Below, piece after piece: positions 34,132 through 42,982 of a stretch of 64,000 bases of DNA; positions within the stretch are counted from its first letter, which is position 1, and each line of letters begins with the position of its first letter. Position numbers and translations under genes: made by a program. Origin of the DNA: UMGS1225 sp034086705. GTDB lineage: Bacteria > Bacillota > Clostridia > Oscillospirales > CAG-272. The notes beneath the pieces were generated by a model that was not told where the DNA came from, did not search any database, and saw only the letters and a list, made by a program, of their open reading frames with translations. The stretch spans positions 62,001 to 126,000 of the forward strand of contig JAXDZV010000030.1 of the NCBI GenBank assembly GCA_034086705.1, given 5' to 3'.

Positions 34132-36435
34132 TCAGGAGTCACTCTGCGTTTCTGCACGGAGGTGCTCCAGCATTTCTTTTGCATCTACAAGCAGCTCCCT
34201 TGCCGCCTCCGCTGATGCCGCATCCGCAATTAAACGCAGCGCAGCCCGCCGCTCCGGTCGCAACAGAACCCAACCGCTGTCCCGACGAATCCGCAATACA
34301 TCCGGTATATGCCATACTTCGTCTGGATGTGAGGGGGTGTGCAATTTTCCAAGTGCCCGCATCAAAGCAGCCTTTTCTGCCACAGGCATCAAAACAGTCA
34401 TACGTCGTCTGACATGCTGCGGCTGTGCCGCACATAGCGCAGACAGCGAAGTGCCTGTCTGTGAAAGGAGTGTCACCAGTGTCGCAGCCCCAAAAATCGG
34501 GTTGGAAATCGGTAAAACAGATGCATATAATTTGCGCGCTGCAATCGACGGATCATCCGGCCCCGGACAATGCGTAAATCGCTCAACAGTAAATCCCGCC
34601 TCTTCTCCCAACGACTCGAAAAAAGCAGGCGCTGCCGCAGGCAGCCCGACACGTGTTAGCTGCCATGTTCCAGCACAATAACGCAGCAGCGTACCGGCAA
34701 TTGCCCATGTGTCAAACTCTTTTCCGTTTTCAAACGCGATCAACTCTCCCCATTCGTTCAAGCACAGTTGCAAAGCGGCTTCCCGATGCGGTAGCTTTCC
34801 GTATGCCGCAAAATAGGGGCCAAGTATGGCTTTGGCTGCAACACCGGCAAAGCAGAACGGATACGTTTGTGTGGTTGTACTGAAAAAAGGCAATAGAGCA
34901 CGCCGCAGCAAATATCGCACATCTGTCGATGGCAAAACCGTACACGGCTCTGCAACACTGCCCCCTTGCGAGAGCCCTTGCTCTAAAAGGCGCTCCGTTG
35001 CGCGCACAGGGTACAATCCGTTTTCATCTAAGAGTACCGCTGTACAGCGTCTGCCGTCAAACCGGATAAACAAAGTCAACGCACAGCCGTAATGCAATGC
35101 AGCAAACGAGCTTTCCGGGCGTGAGAGCACACCGAAATCAACCGTTTTACCGCCGGCAGCCGCACATGCGGCTGCTGCCAACGACACAGTCGCTGCGCTG
35201 ACAGCATGCCCGTCACTGCTGAAGCCCACCGGCCCGGGCAATCCTGCCGCTGCAAACGCAAGCGCCGCTCCGAATCGCGCACAAAACACCGTATCCGGCT
35301 TTTCCTGCGCAAAGAGTTCTATCTCACTGTGGGAAAATCGATCCTGCACAACACGAAACCCGTCAAATACCGCGTCTGTTTCTTCCTGTGTTGCAGCCGG
35401 GGCAGACATTGTCTGCGCGGCACATGTTGTCCCCGCAGGTAAGTGCAGCCCTCGCTGCAGACAAATCCCGGGGGCAACCGTCACACCGCTGCCAAGCACG
35501 CATCCGGGCGTCACAAAGGCACGTGCACCGATCCAAGCTCCCTGCGCAATCATAGCACCCTCAACATGCGCATGCGCACCAACTGTAACACTATCCAGCA
35601 AAATACTTTGCTGCAACTGTGCCGTTGGATCCAGGCGGCAACCGTCTGAAATAATACAACCATGTTGTAAGACACCCTCCCGCGGCTGAATCCCCTCAAT
35701 CTCGCCACGTGCCAGCTGAAAATTGCAGGCAAAATACGCATCCAATGTTCCGATATCACACCAGTACCCGCGCATCTCTTCGCCACGTAGCAAAATACCG
35801 TCTCGCAATGCCGCAGGAAAAATATCTTTACCAAAATCACTCGGTCTGTCTTGCGGAATGCGCGCAATAAACCGTGGTGTGAGCAAATACATACCGGTGT
35901 TGACCGTATCCGGTGCTGCACTGAAGGCGCTCGGCTTTTCGGCAAAAGCACGTATACTGCCATCCGGTGCACACAGAACAACACCAAGCGAACTGACGTC
36001 TGCTGTGTGGCTTAGGAGCAAGGTTGCCTCTGCTCCCCCCGCGCGATGCCGCGCCAATGCCGCAGAAAGGTCAAAATTGCACAGCGCGTCTGCACTGATA
36101 ACCAAAACTTCCCGCTGCGAAAAATCACCTACCGACATTAACGCCGCACGCACACCGCCTGCTGTCCCCAGAGGTGTCTGCTCGACAGCATACCGTAGAC
36201 GGATCCCCTCTGCCTGCTCCCCATAATACTGACGAATTTGCTCCGCACGATAACATAAACTGACAATCGCCTCCGTGTATCCATGCCGGGCGAGCAACCT
36301 TAAAACATGCGTCATCGCCGGCTCTGCAGCAATTGGCACCAAAGGCTTTGGAAGTGTATCTGTCAATGGGCGAAGCCGCCTGCCTTCTCCTCCCGCCATG
36401 ATGATCGGAATCGGGCGATTTATTGTTTCGTTCAT
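34132..36435 (-). CDS. Sugar-1-phosphate nucleotidyltransferase / degenerate phosphohexomutase fusion
   Basis: 767 residues. An N-terminal nucleotidyltransferase domain (~1-230) has MAGGEGRRLRPLT, LPKPLVPIA and TVNTGMYLL. Left-handed beta-helix repeats follow (~250-350), then a phosphomannomutase-like region (~370-750). This is the plan of mannose-1-phosphate guanylyltransferase/phosphomannomutase-like proteins of Clostridia and cyanobacteria. In the mutase part the phosphoserine loop TASHNP is replaced by LTLFIRFDGRRC, and the metal loop DGDxDR cannot be found, so mutase activity is doubtful. The start ATG at 36435 has AAAGGA 11 bases upstream; ATG 36444 sits too close to that site. It stands alone between convergent ilvE and divergent typA. 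Confidence 0.8.
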   Translation of the reverse strand: MNETINRPIPIIMAGGEGRRLRPLTDTLPKPLVPIAAEPAMTHVLRLLARHGYTEAIVSLCYRAEQIRQYYGEQAEGIRLRYAVEQTPLGTAGGVRAALMSVGDFSQREVLVISADALCNFDLSAALARHRAGGAEATLLLSHTADVSSLGVVLCAPDGSIRAFAEKPSAFSAAPDTVNTGMYLLTPRFIARIPQDRPSDFGKDIFPAALRDGILLRGEEMRGYWCDIGTLDAYFACNFQLARGEIEGIQPREGVLQHGCIISDGCRLDPTAQLQQSILLDSVTVGAHAHVEGAMIAQGAWIGARAFVTPGCVLGSGVTVAPGICLQRGLHLPAGTTCAAQTMSAPAATQEETDAVFDGFRVVQDRFSHSEIELFAQEKPDTVFCARFGAALAFAAAGLPGPVGFSSDGHAVSAATVSLAAAACAAAGGKTVDFGVLSRPESSFAALHYGCALTLFIRFDGRRCTAVLLDENGLYPVRATERLLEQGLSQGGSVAEPCTVLPSTDVRYLLRRALLPFFSTTTQTYPFCFAGVAAKAILGPYFAAYGKLPHREAALQLCLNEWGELIAFENGKEFDTWAIAGTLLRYCAGTWQLTRVGLPAAAPAFFESLGEEAGFTVERFTHCPGPDDPSIAARKLYASVLPISNPIFGAATLVTLLSQTGTSLSALCAAQPQHVRRRMTVLMPVAEKAALMRALGKLHTPSHPDEVWHIPDVLRIRRDSGWVLLRPERRAALRLIADAASAEAARELLVDAKEMLEHLRAETQSDS

Positions 36436-36656
36436 AAAAATCATATTCCTTTCTGCATGCGCGTATGGGGCCATGTTCGGCTGTTCGCACAGGTCCTATG
36501 CGCTTGCGTGCAGCATTCTGAACCTACTTGCCATAAATGCAGCAGGTGGAGCTTTTTTCAAATATAAAAAATGCTCCGAAAACAGTTTTTGCCGCCGTAT
36601 TTCAGAATATACGCTCCAAAATTCTCAAAAAATTCACATCTATTTGTAAGAAACTA

Positions 36657-36685
36657 TTCCATTTTTCAAGTATCCGTGGTAAAAT
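36657..36685 (+). promoter_or_regulatory. Weak candidate promoter for typA
   Basis: TTCCAT and TAAAAT are separated by 17 bp, about 55 bp before the typA start. The -35 box is poor. Confidence 0.3.
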
Positions 36686-36738
36686 AAAATGTTGTTGTAT
36701 GAATTGATAATAATTTTGACAGGAGTTGCCCAAAAGCT

Positions 36739-38559
36739 ATGATCAGAAAAGATTTGCGGAATGTTGCAATTATCGCCCACGTCGACCATGGGAAAACCAC
36801 TTTGGTAGATGAAATGCTCAAGCAGGGCGGTATTTACCGAGAAAATCAAGCCACCGAAGAACGTGTTATGGACAGTAACGCACTGGAGCGTGAAAGAGGC
36901 ATCACCATTTTGGCAAAAAATACTGCTGTCCACTATAAAAACACAAAAATCAATATAGTTGATACACCCGGACATGCCGATTTCGGCGGCGAAGTTGAAC
37001 GTATTTTAAAAATGGTCAACGGCGTTATTTTGCTGGTGGATGCAGCCGAAGGCCCCATGCCACAAACCCGCTTTGTGCTGCAAAAGGCCCTGGAACTGCA
37101 GCATCCCGTTATCGTTGTTGTCAATAAAATTGACAGACCGGATGCCCGCTTGGATGAAGTAGGCGATGAAATTCTAGAATTGCTGTTGGAGCTCGATGCA
37201 ACAGACGAGCAGTTGGACAGCCCTATGCTTTGGTGCTCCGGTAGAGCCGGCACTGCATCGTACTCTCCCTATGAAGCCGGAACAGACCTCACGCCGTTGT
37301 TTGACACCATTTTAAAACACATTCCCGCCCCTTGCGGTGATGAAACAGCCCCGTTACAAATGCTTGTTTCCTCCATTGACTATAACGACTATGTTGGGCG
37401 CATCGGCATCGGCAGAATCGACCGTGGTGTACTACAGCAAAATGCCGATGTCGTCATTACAAACTACCACAACCCGCAAACCGTTCGGCGCACAAAGGTC
37501 GTCAGTCTGTATCAAATCGACGGGCTTAAGCGCGTTCCTGTGGAAAACGCTATGGTGGGAGATATTGTTTGCTTTTCCGGCTGTGAGGACATTACGATCG
37601 GAGATACTCTTTGCGCTCCGGAAAAACCGGATCCACTGGAATTTGTCAAAGTGAGCGAACCAACATTAGAGATGACATTCTCTGTCAATGATAGCCCTTT
37701 TGCAGGTCGAGAAGGAAAGTTTGTCACGTCTCGGCAACTGCGTGATCGCCTGTACCGCGAGCTGTTGAAAGATGTCTCTCTGCGCGTCAGCGATGGAGAC
37801 ACTACAGACAGCTTCAAGGTATGCGGCAGAGGCGAAATGCACTTGTCAATTTTGATAGAAACGATGCGCCGCGAAGGCTATGAAATGGCGGTCAGCACAC
37901 CACGCGTGATAATGAAACAAATCGACGGCGCTACCTGCGAGCCGATGGAGCATGTATACATCGATGTACCGGAAGAATCTGTGGGCGCCGTGATGGAAAA
38001 AATGGGGGCACGCAAAGGAGAACTGCTCGAAATGGGCCTACACGGTTCTCGCATGCGTATCGAATATTCCATACCGGCTCGTTGCTTGTTCGGATATCGC
38101 AGCGAATTTTTAACGGATACAAAAGGCGAGGGAATTCTGAATTCCGTATTCGATGGCTATCAGCCCTTTAAAGGTGAGATCGCGCGCCGCTATACCGGTT
38201 CTTTGATTGCCTCCGAAACCGGTGAATCTACCTCCTACGGTGTTTTCAACGCGCAGGACCGCGGCAGCATGTTTATCTCAAACCAATGCCCTGTATATGA
38301 GGGAATGATCGTTGGGGAATGCCCTAAGATGGTGGACATTGCCGTGAATGTGTGCAAACAAAAGCATTTAACCGCCATTCGGTCCTCCGGTGCTGATGAA
38401 GCACTTCGTTTGGTTACACCGAAAACCCTATCCTTGGAAGAAGCCATTGAATTCATTGCAGACGACGAGCTGATTGAAGTTACGCCGAAAAATATCCGCT
38501 TACGTAAGCGCATTCTCAATACCGCATTACGTCTCAAAGCACAAAATAAAAAAGCGTAA
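36739..38559 (+). CDS. typA: Ribosome-associated translational GTPase TypA/BipA
   Basis: 606 residues. G-domain motifs: G1 AHVDHGKTT, G2 region ERERGITI, G3 DTPGHADFGGEV, G4 NKIDRPDAR. Beta-barrel, EF-G III/V-like domains and the TypA-specific C-terminal domain (TLSLEEAIEFIADDELIEVTPKNIRLRK) follow. It binds 70S ribosomes and helps ribosome assembly and growth under stress. AGGAG precedes the ATG at 11-12 bases. Confidence 0.96.
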   Translation: MIRKDLRNVAIIAHVDHGKTTLVDEMLKQGGIYRENQATEERVMDSNALERERGITILAKNTAVHYKNTKINIVDTPGHADFGGEVERILKMVNGVILLVDAAEGPMPQTRFVLQKALELQHPVIVVVNKIDRPDARLDEVGDEILELLLELDATDEQLDSPMLWCSGRAGTASYSPYEAGTDLTPLFDTILKHIPAPCGDETAPLQMLVSSIDYNDYVGRIGIGRIDRGVLQQNADVVITNYHNPQTVRRTKVVSLYQIDGLKRVPVENAMVGDIVCFSGCEDITIGDTLCAPEKPDPLEFVKVSEPTLEMTFSVNDSPFAGREGKFVTSRQLRDRLYRELLKDVSLRVSDGDTTDSFKVCGRGEMHLSILIETMRREGYEMAVSTPRVIMKQIDGATCEPMEHVYIDVPEESVGAVMEKMGARKGELLEMGLHGSRMRIEYSIPARCLFGYRSEFLTDTKGEGILNSVFDGYQPFKGEIARRYTGSLIASETGESTSYGVFNAQDRGSMFISNQCPVYEGMIVGECPKMVDIAVNVCKQKHLTAIRSSGADEALRLVTPKTLSLEEAIEFIADDELIEVTPKNIRLRKRILNTALRLKAQNKKA

Positions 38560-38615
38560 GAGAATCATATTTGTCAGTTGCGTGACGGTATGCCTGTTTT
38601 TTCACAGCAAAAGGC

Positions 38616-38644
38616 TTGACAAAAAAAGCGTGCTCTGCTACAAT
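38616..38644 (+). promoter_or_regulatory. Sigma-A promoter of the Leu T-box unit
   Basis: TTGACA and TACAAT are separated by 17 bp; the transcript would start near 38651. Confidence 0.85.
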
Positions 38645-38650
38645 GTATGC

Positions 38651-38939
38651 ATAAAATCAATAAACAAATGCGCAGATGGAATTACGTGTTTCCACAAACA
38701 TGCTCCAGAGAGGCAGCGGTAGGTGCGAGCTGCAGCATGGGGGAGAAACGGTCTCATTCCGGAGCAGGATCTCGGAAGGGCGCTACGGTAAGTGTTGCCA
38801 TAGTATGAGATCCCGGAGGCCCCGTTACCATGGCTGTAGGATTGAAAGATCCTGAATAAGTGACCGTCTATGGACGGTAAGCAGGGTGGTACCGCGAATT
38901 TGTTTCGTCCCTGAGGTCTTTGACCTCAGGGACTTTTTT
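38651..38939 (+). promoter_or_regulatory. T-box leader, specifier CUC (Leu)
   Basis: The distal stem I motif AGAGAGGCAGCGGTAGGTG (38707-38725) is flanked by CATGCT/AGCATG. A second helix GTTTC/GAAAC and the closing GGAA/TTCC frame the specifier loop, which holds CTC at 38753-38755 followed by A, the canonical arrangement. The T-box core GGTGGTACCGCG lies at 38885-38896. The terminator is GTCCCTGAGGTC/GACCTCAGGGAC plus TTTTTT (38907-38938). TGGT fits discriminator A of tRNA-Leu. Of the three branched-chain leaders this specifier is the clearest. Confidence 0.92.
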
Positions 38940-38969
38940 GATTACAAAAGAAAAATAAGGAGTAAAGAA

Positions 38970-40376
38970 ATGAAAAACATGCAGATATGCCAGATACAGG
39001 ATGAAACGCTGTGTTGCCAGCAGCAGACACAAAAGGCCCTTTCTTTCCGTGCCCGTATGGAAATTATCGGAAAACTGATTGCTGCCGGCGTGAATCTTAT
39101 TGCATTGCCGATACCTGAAAATGAAAAAGCAGATGCCCTTTTGTTAGATACGGTGGCACCGCTTGGCGAAAATGTTTGTTATGTCATTTCCGTTTCCTCC
39201 GTAGCACAAGCCCAACGCGCAGCTGCCGTGCTTATGCACGCAGCCCACGCCCGGCTATGTGTAGAACTTCCTCTTTCTGCCATCGGTATGGAGTATTCTT
39301 TACACAAAAAAGAAAAAGACATGATCGGTTTTGTCACAGATTTAATCTCTTCCTGCCGTACTCTGTGCAATCAAGTCAGCTTTTGCGCCGCAGACGCCTT
39401 TCGGGCAGATGTTACTTTTCTGAAAAGTGCTGTACAGGCTGCCGTATCTGCAGGTGCTGATACTGTAATTCTCAAAGACAATGCCGGGATCGCTCTGCCG
39501 TGGACAACGCAAACGCTCTTCCAATCTGTTGCTCAGCAGTTGCCCGCATCTGTCTGTCTCGGCGCCGCTTTTTCAAATACTGCTTTCATGGCTTGCGCCA
39601 ACAGCGCGTGTGCTGTCCGCAGCGGCGCTGTGATACTGCTCAGCGCCATTGGCAGCAATACCTTACCGGATACTGCAGCGCTTGGGTACACTATGCAGAG
39701 TCTTTCGCATACAGAAAAATATACAACTGCTCTCGTTACAACAGAGCTTTCTCGCCTGTGCGATGCGGTGCGCGCACAGCTTTGCGGGGTAGAACGTACC
39801 ACGCAGCAACAACGTACCCCCGAACAGTTTCGTTTGACCAAAGATGCCAGCGCCACAGAAGTCGCACAGGCAGCTCGCACGCTCGGATATGATCTTTGCG
39901 CAGAAGACGCCGATCGCCTGTATGAAGCATTTCGCCGCGTTTCGGAGAAAAAAACGGTTGACAGCCGCGAACTGGACGCATTGATCGCATCGGAAACAAT
40001 GCAGGTGCGTCCCACCTATACATTGGAGAAATATCTTGTAAACGCAGGCAACGTGATGACTCCGGCCGCGCAAATCACATTGCGTCGCGGCGAAGACCGG
40101 TTACAGGGAATTTCGATGGGAGACGGCCCGATTGATGCAGCATTTCTAACCATTGAACAAATAATTGGATGCCATTTCGAATTAGATGCATTCGAAATTC
40201 AAGCGGTAACGGAGGGCCGCGGCGCAATGGGGTCCGCCGTTGTCAGACTCCGGGCAGATGGAAAACTATATAGCGGTATGGGCAGTTCAACGGACATCAT
40301 CGGCGCATCTATCCGCGCTTACTTAAACGCCATCAACAAAATCGTGTATGATGAAATGCAGTCACAAACACTCTAA
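38970..40376 (+). CDS. LeuA-like protein with degenerate catalytic barrel and intact regulatory domain
   Basis: 468 residues, collinear with 2-isopropylmalate synthase. The C-terminal ~115 residues match the leucine-binding LeuA dimer domain (MGDGPIDAAFLTIEQI, GMGSSTDIIGASIRAYLNAINKI). The N-terminal TIM barrel aligns but lacks the catalytic set: the DTTLRDGEQ motif reads DETLCCQQQ (Arg and metal Asp lost), the HxHND metal motif reads AAFSN, and the GxGERAG motif is not recognisable. It probably does not condense acetyl-CoA with 2-oxoisovalerate. A leucine-sensing or scaffold role next to the Leu T-box ligase is a reasonable guess. The ATG at 38970 follows AAGGAG. Confidence 0.75.
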   Translation: MKNMQICQIQDETLCCQQQTQKALSFRARMEIIGKLIAAGVNLIALPIPENEKADALLLDTVAPLGENVCYVISVSSVAQAQRAAAVLMHAAHARLCVELPLSAIGMEYSLHKKEKDMIGFVTDLISSCRTLCNQVSFCAADAFRADVTFLKSAVQAAVSAGADTVILKDNAGIALPWTTQTLFQSVAQQLPASVCLGAAFSNTAFMACANSACAVRSGAVILLSAIGSNTLPDTAALGYTMQSLSHTEKYTTALVTTELSRLCDAVRAQLCGVERTTQQQRTPEQFRLTKDASATEVAQAARTLGYDLCAEDADRLYEAFRRVSEKKTVDSRELDALIASETMQVRPTYTLEKYLVNAGNVMTPAAQITLRRGEDRLQGISMGDGPIDAAFLTIEQIIGCHFELDAFEIQAVTEGRGAMGSAVVRLRADGKLYSGMGSSTDIIGASIRAYLNAINKIVYDEMQSQTL

Positions 40377-40399
40377 AGATACAGAAAGGAGCACTCACC

Positions 40400-42901
40400 A
40401 TGAAATTATGCTTTTCTACCAAAGGGTGGCACGGCGTGCTTTGGCAAGATTTTGTGAAAACGGCACACGCACTTGGCTTTTCCGGTATTGAGTTGCACAA
40501 TTTGCACGACCCGGTATTCGCACGTACCGGTTCGCCGCGAGATCCGTATGCTGCAGGACAAATCAAACACGATTTGTTTTGTAAAGGCTTGGAAATTCCC
40601 TGTATCGATTCCATTACAGATTTGTTAGACGATACATCTGCCGAAGAAAAATGTGAAGAAATCAGTGTTTGTTTGCGCACTGCCGCAGATCTTTCTGTTC
40701 CGTATGTACGTGTGCGTGCATACGATCATCCCGGCGCCCCACAGGCACAAGATGATACAGTGCTTTATCTGTTGCAACGGTTGCTGCCCGTAGCACAAGC
40801 AGCAAATTGCGAGCTATTGCTTGAAACAGCGGGGCCGTATGCAGACACGGCACGCCTGCGTCGTTTACTCGATCGACTCGCTTGCGACGGCATCGGTGTG
40901 CTATGGGACCTATATGCACCATGCATGGAAAAAGCAGAACCCCCGCAGCAAACTGTCACCAACCTCGGCGCATTTGTACGCCATGTGCACATCCGCGATT
41001 TTGCTCCGGAAAGCGGTACTTTTTGCCTCATGGGAGAAGGCGCCGTGCCCACACAGACACTGATCGGAGCATTGGAAAGCATCAACTACGCCGGCCATAT
41101 TTGCTTTGAGTGGGACCCCACCTGGCTGCCGGAAGCAGCAGACATGCATTTGGTCTTTGCTCACTTTCGCAGTTATATGAGCCGTTACGAAAAAAAAGCT
41201 GTACAAGAAATTTACTATAACAAGTTGCACACCGGCCGTAGAATTTGGCCCAAAGAGGTTTTAATCCGCGAAACATTTCCACAGGTTTTGGATCGCGTAG
41301 CAGAAGAGTTCCCAGACCAAATTGCTTTTAAATATACAACTTTGGATTATACGCGCACCTATGCACAATTTCGGCGAGATGTGGATACGTTTGCGCGCGC
41401 GCTGGTTGCGTTGGGTGTTAAAAGCGGCACAAAAGTCGCCGTTTGGGCAACCAATGTTCCGGCATGGTACATTGCATTTTGGGCAACTGTCAAAATCGGT
41501 GCAGTGTTGGTTACTGTAAACACTGCATATAAAATCCACGAAGCAGAATACTTGTTGCGCCAATCTGATACACACACACTGATTTTGGTTGAACGCTGCC
41601 AAGACTCTGATTATGCGGAAATTATCCGTACCCTTTGTCCTGAACTTATCGGCAAACCAGCGCGTGATGTTTTGCATGCCGAGCGTCTTCCTTTTTTACG
41701 CCGCATCATCACCGTTGGATTTCAGATGGAAGGCTGCCTGCGCTTTGAGGATGCGATGGCATTGGCAGATTCTGTTTCCGAAGAACGGATTCGCCGCCTT
41801 GCAGCTGCTGTTCAACCGGAGGACGTATGCAATATGCAATATACCTCCGGCACAACCGGATTTCCAAAAGGTGTCATGCTCACCCATCACGGTGTCGTAA
41901 ACAACGGAAAATGTATCGGAGACCGCATGGATCTTTCCACCGCTGATCGGATGCTGATTCAGGTACCTATGTTCCACTGTTTTGGTATGGTACTGGCAAT
42001 GACTGCCGCTATGACACACGGCGCAACGCTATGTCCTCTACCTTATTTCTCTGCTAAAAATTCACTTGCTTGCATCAACGCAGAGCATATCACAGTCTTT
42101 CACGGCGTTCCGACGATGTTCATCGCTATGTTCAATCACCCAGATTACAAAAAAACAGATTTTTCGTATATGCGCACCGGAATTATGGCCGGATCGGGCT
42201 GTCCTGCAGATTTGATGCGTCGCGCAGCACAGCCGGATGAAATGAATATGCGGGGCATTGTTTCCGTATACGGTCAGACCGAGGCTGCACCGGGTTGTAC
42301 CATGAGTGAGCTGGACGACCCATTGGATGAGCGCTGCGAAACAGTCGGGCATGCTTTGCCGCACGTTGAATGTCGCATCATCGATCCCCAAACGGGCGCA
42401 GAATGCGCCGTCGGGGAAAACGGCGAATTTGTTGCACGCGGATATAATGTGATGAAAGGATATTACAAAATGCCGGATGCTACTGCCGCTGCGATTGATG
42501 CAGATGGCTGGTTGCATACGGGAGACCTTGCTTGTAAAACCCCACAGGGGAACTATAAAATCACCGGCAGGCTGAAAGACATGATTATCCGCGGCGGCGA
42601 AAACATTTATCCCAAAGAGATCGAAGAATTTATATATACCTGTCCTAAAGTACGTGATGTGCAGGTGGTTGGCGTAAGCGATCGGCAATACGGAGAAGAG
42701 ATCTGTGCTTGTGTGATTCTCAAAAAAGGAGAACAAATGACACAAGAAGAATTGCAAAGTTTTGTGCGCAGCCATATGGCACGGCATAAGGTGCCACGGT
42801 ATGTCGATTTCATGGACACCTTCCCCATGAATGCAGCGGGGAAAATTCTAAAATATAAATTGCGCGAACAGGCAGAACAGCGTCATTGCCAAAATGACTA
42901 A
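40400..42901 (+). CDS. TIM-barrel (xylose-isomerase-like)/acyl-CoA ligase fusion
   Basis: 833 residues. Residues ~1-270 resemble sugar phosphate isomerase/epimerase (AP-endonuclease-2-like) barrels (LGFSGIELHNLHD, VRHVHIRDF, GHICFEWDPTW). Residues ~290-833 are an AMP-dependent acyl-CoA ligase of the FadD type: YTSGTTGFPKGV (Thr482), VYGQTEAAPG, GYYKMPDAT, WLHTGDLA, GGENIYPKEIEE, with the catalytic Lys in NAAGKILKYK. It starts 23 bp after the LeuA-like gene with an AAAGGAG site. The Leu T-box upstream suggests activation of isovalerate to isovaleryl-CoA for leucine synthesis by reductive carboxylation; this is inference. The ligase belongs to a different subfamily from the XRE-cupin ligases. 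Confidence 0.85.
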   Translation: MKLCFSTKGWHGVLWQDFVKTAHALGFSGIELHNLHDPVFARTGSPRDPYAAGQIKHDLFCKGLEIPCIDSITDLLDDTSAEEKCEEISVCLRTAADLSVPYVRVRAYDHPGAPQAQDDTVLYLLQRLLPVAQAANCELLLETAGPYADTARLRRLLDRLACDGIGVLWDLYAPCMEKAEPPQQTVTNLGAFVRHVHIRDFAPESGTFCLMGEGAVPTQTLIGALESINYAGHICFEWDPTWLPEAADMHLVFAHFRSYMSRYEKKAVQEIYYNKLHTGRRIWPKEVLIRETFPQVLDRVAEEFPDQIAFKYTTLDYTRTYAQFRRDVDTFARALVALGVKSGTKVAVWATNVPAWYIAFWATVKIGAVLVTVNTAYKIHEAEYLLRQSDTHTLILVERCQDSDYAEIIRTLCPELIGKPARDVLHAERLPFLRRIITVGFQMEGCLRFEDAMALADSVSEERIRRLAAAVQPEDVCNMQYTSGTTGFPKGVMLTHHGVVNNGKCIGDRMDLSTADRMLIQVPMFHCFGMVLAMTAAMTHGATLCPLPYFSAKNSLACINAEHITVFHGVPTMFIAMFNHPDYKKTDFSYMRTGIMAGSGCPADLMRRAAQPDEMNMRGIVSVYGQTEAAPGCTMSELDDPLDERCETVGHALPHVECRIIDPQTGAECAVGENGEFVARGYNVMKGYYKMPDATAAAIDADGWLHTGDLACKTPQGNYKITGRLKDMIIRGGENIYPKEIEEFIYTCPKVRDVQVVGVSDRQYGEEICACVILKKGEQMTQEELQSFVRSHMARHKVPRYVDFMDTFPMNAAGKILKYKLREQAEQRHCQND

Positions 42902-42924
42902 TTGGTAAACTTTCCGCTCCTTTG

Positions 42925-42953
42925 TTGCATCCTGTCGAATTATGTGATATGAT
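42925..42953 (+). promoter_or_regulatory. Sigma-A promoter of the lipid kinase gene
   Basis: TTGCAT and TATGAT are separated by 17 bp, 30 bp before the start codon. Confidence 0.6.
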
Positions 42954-42982
42954 GATGGTAACAGGGCATAGGGAGCGTGCGC

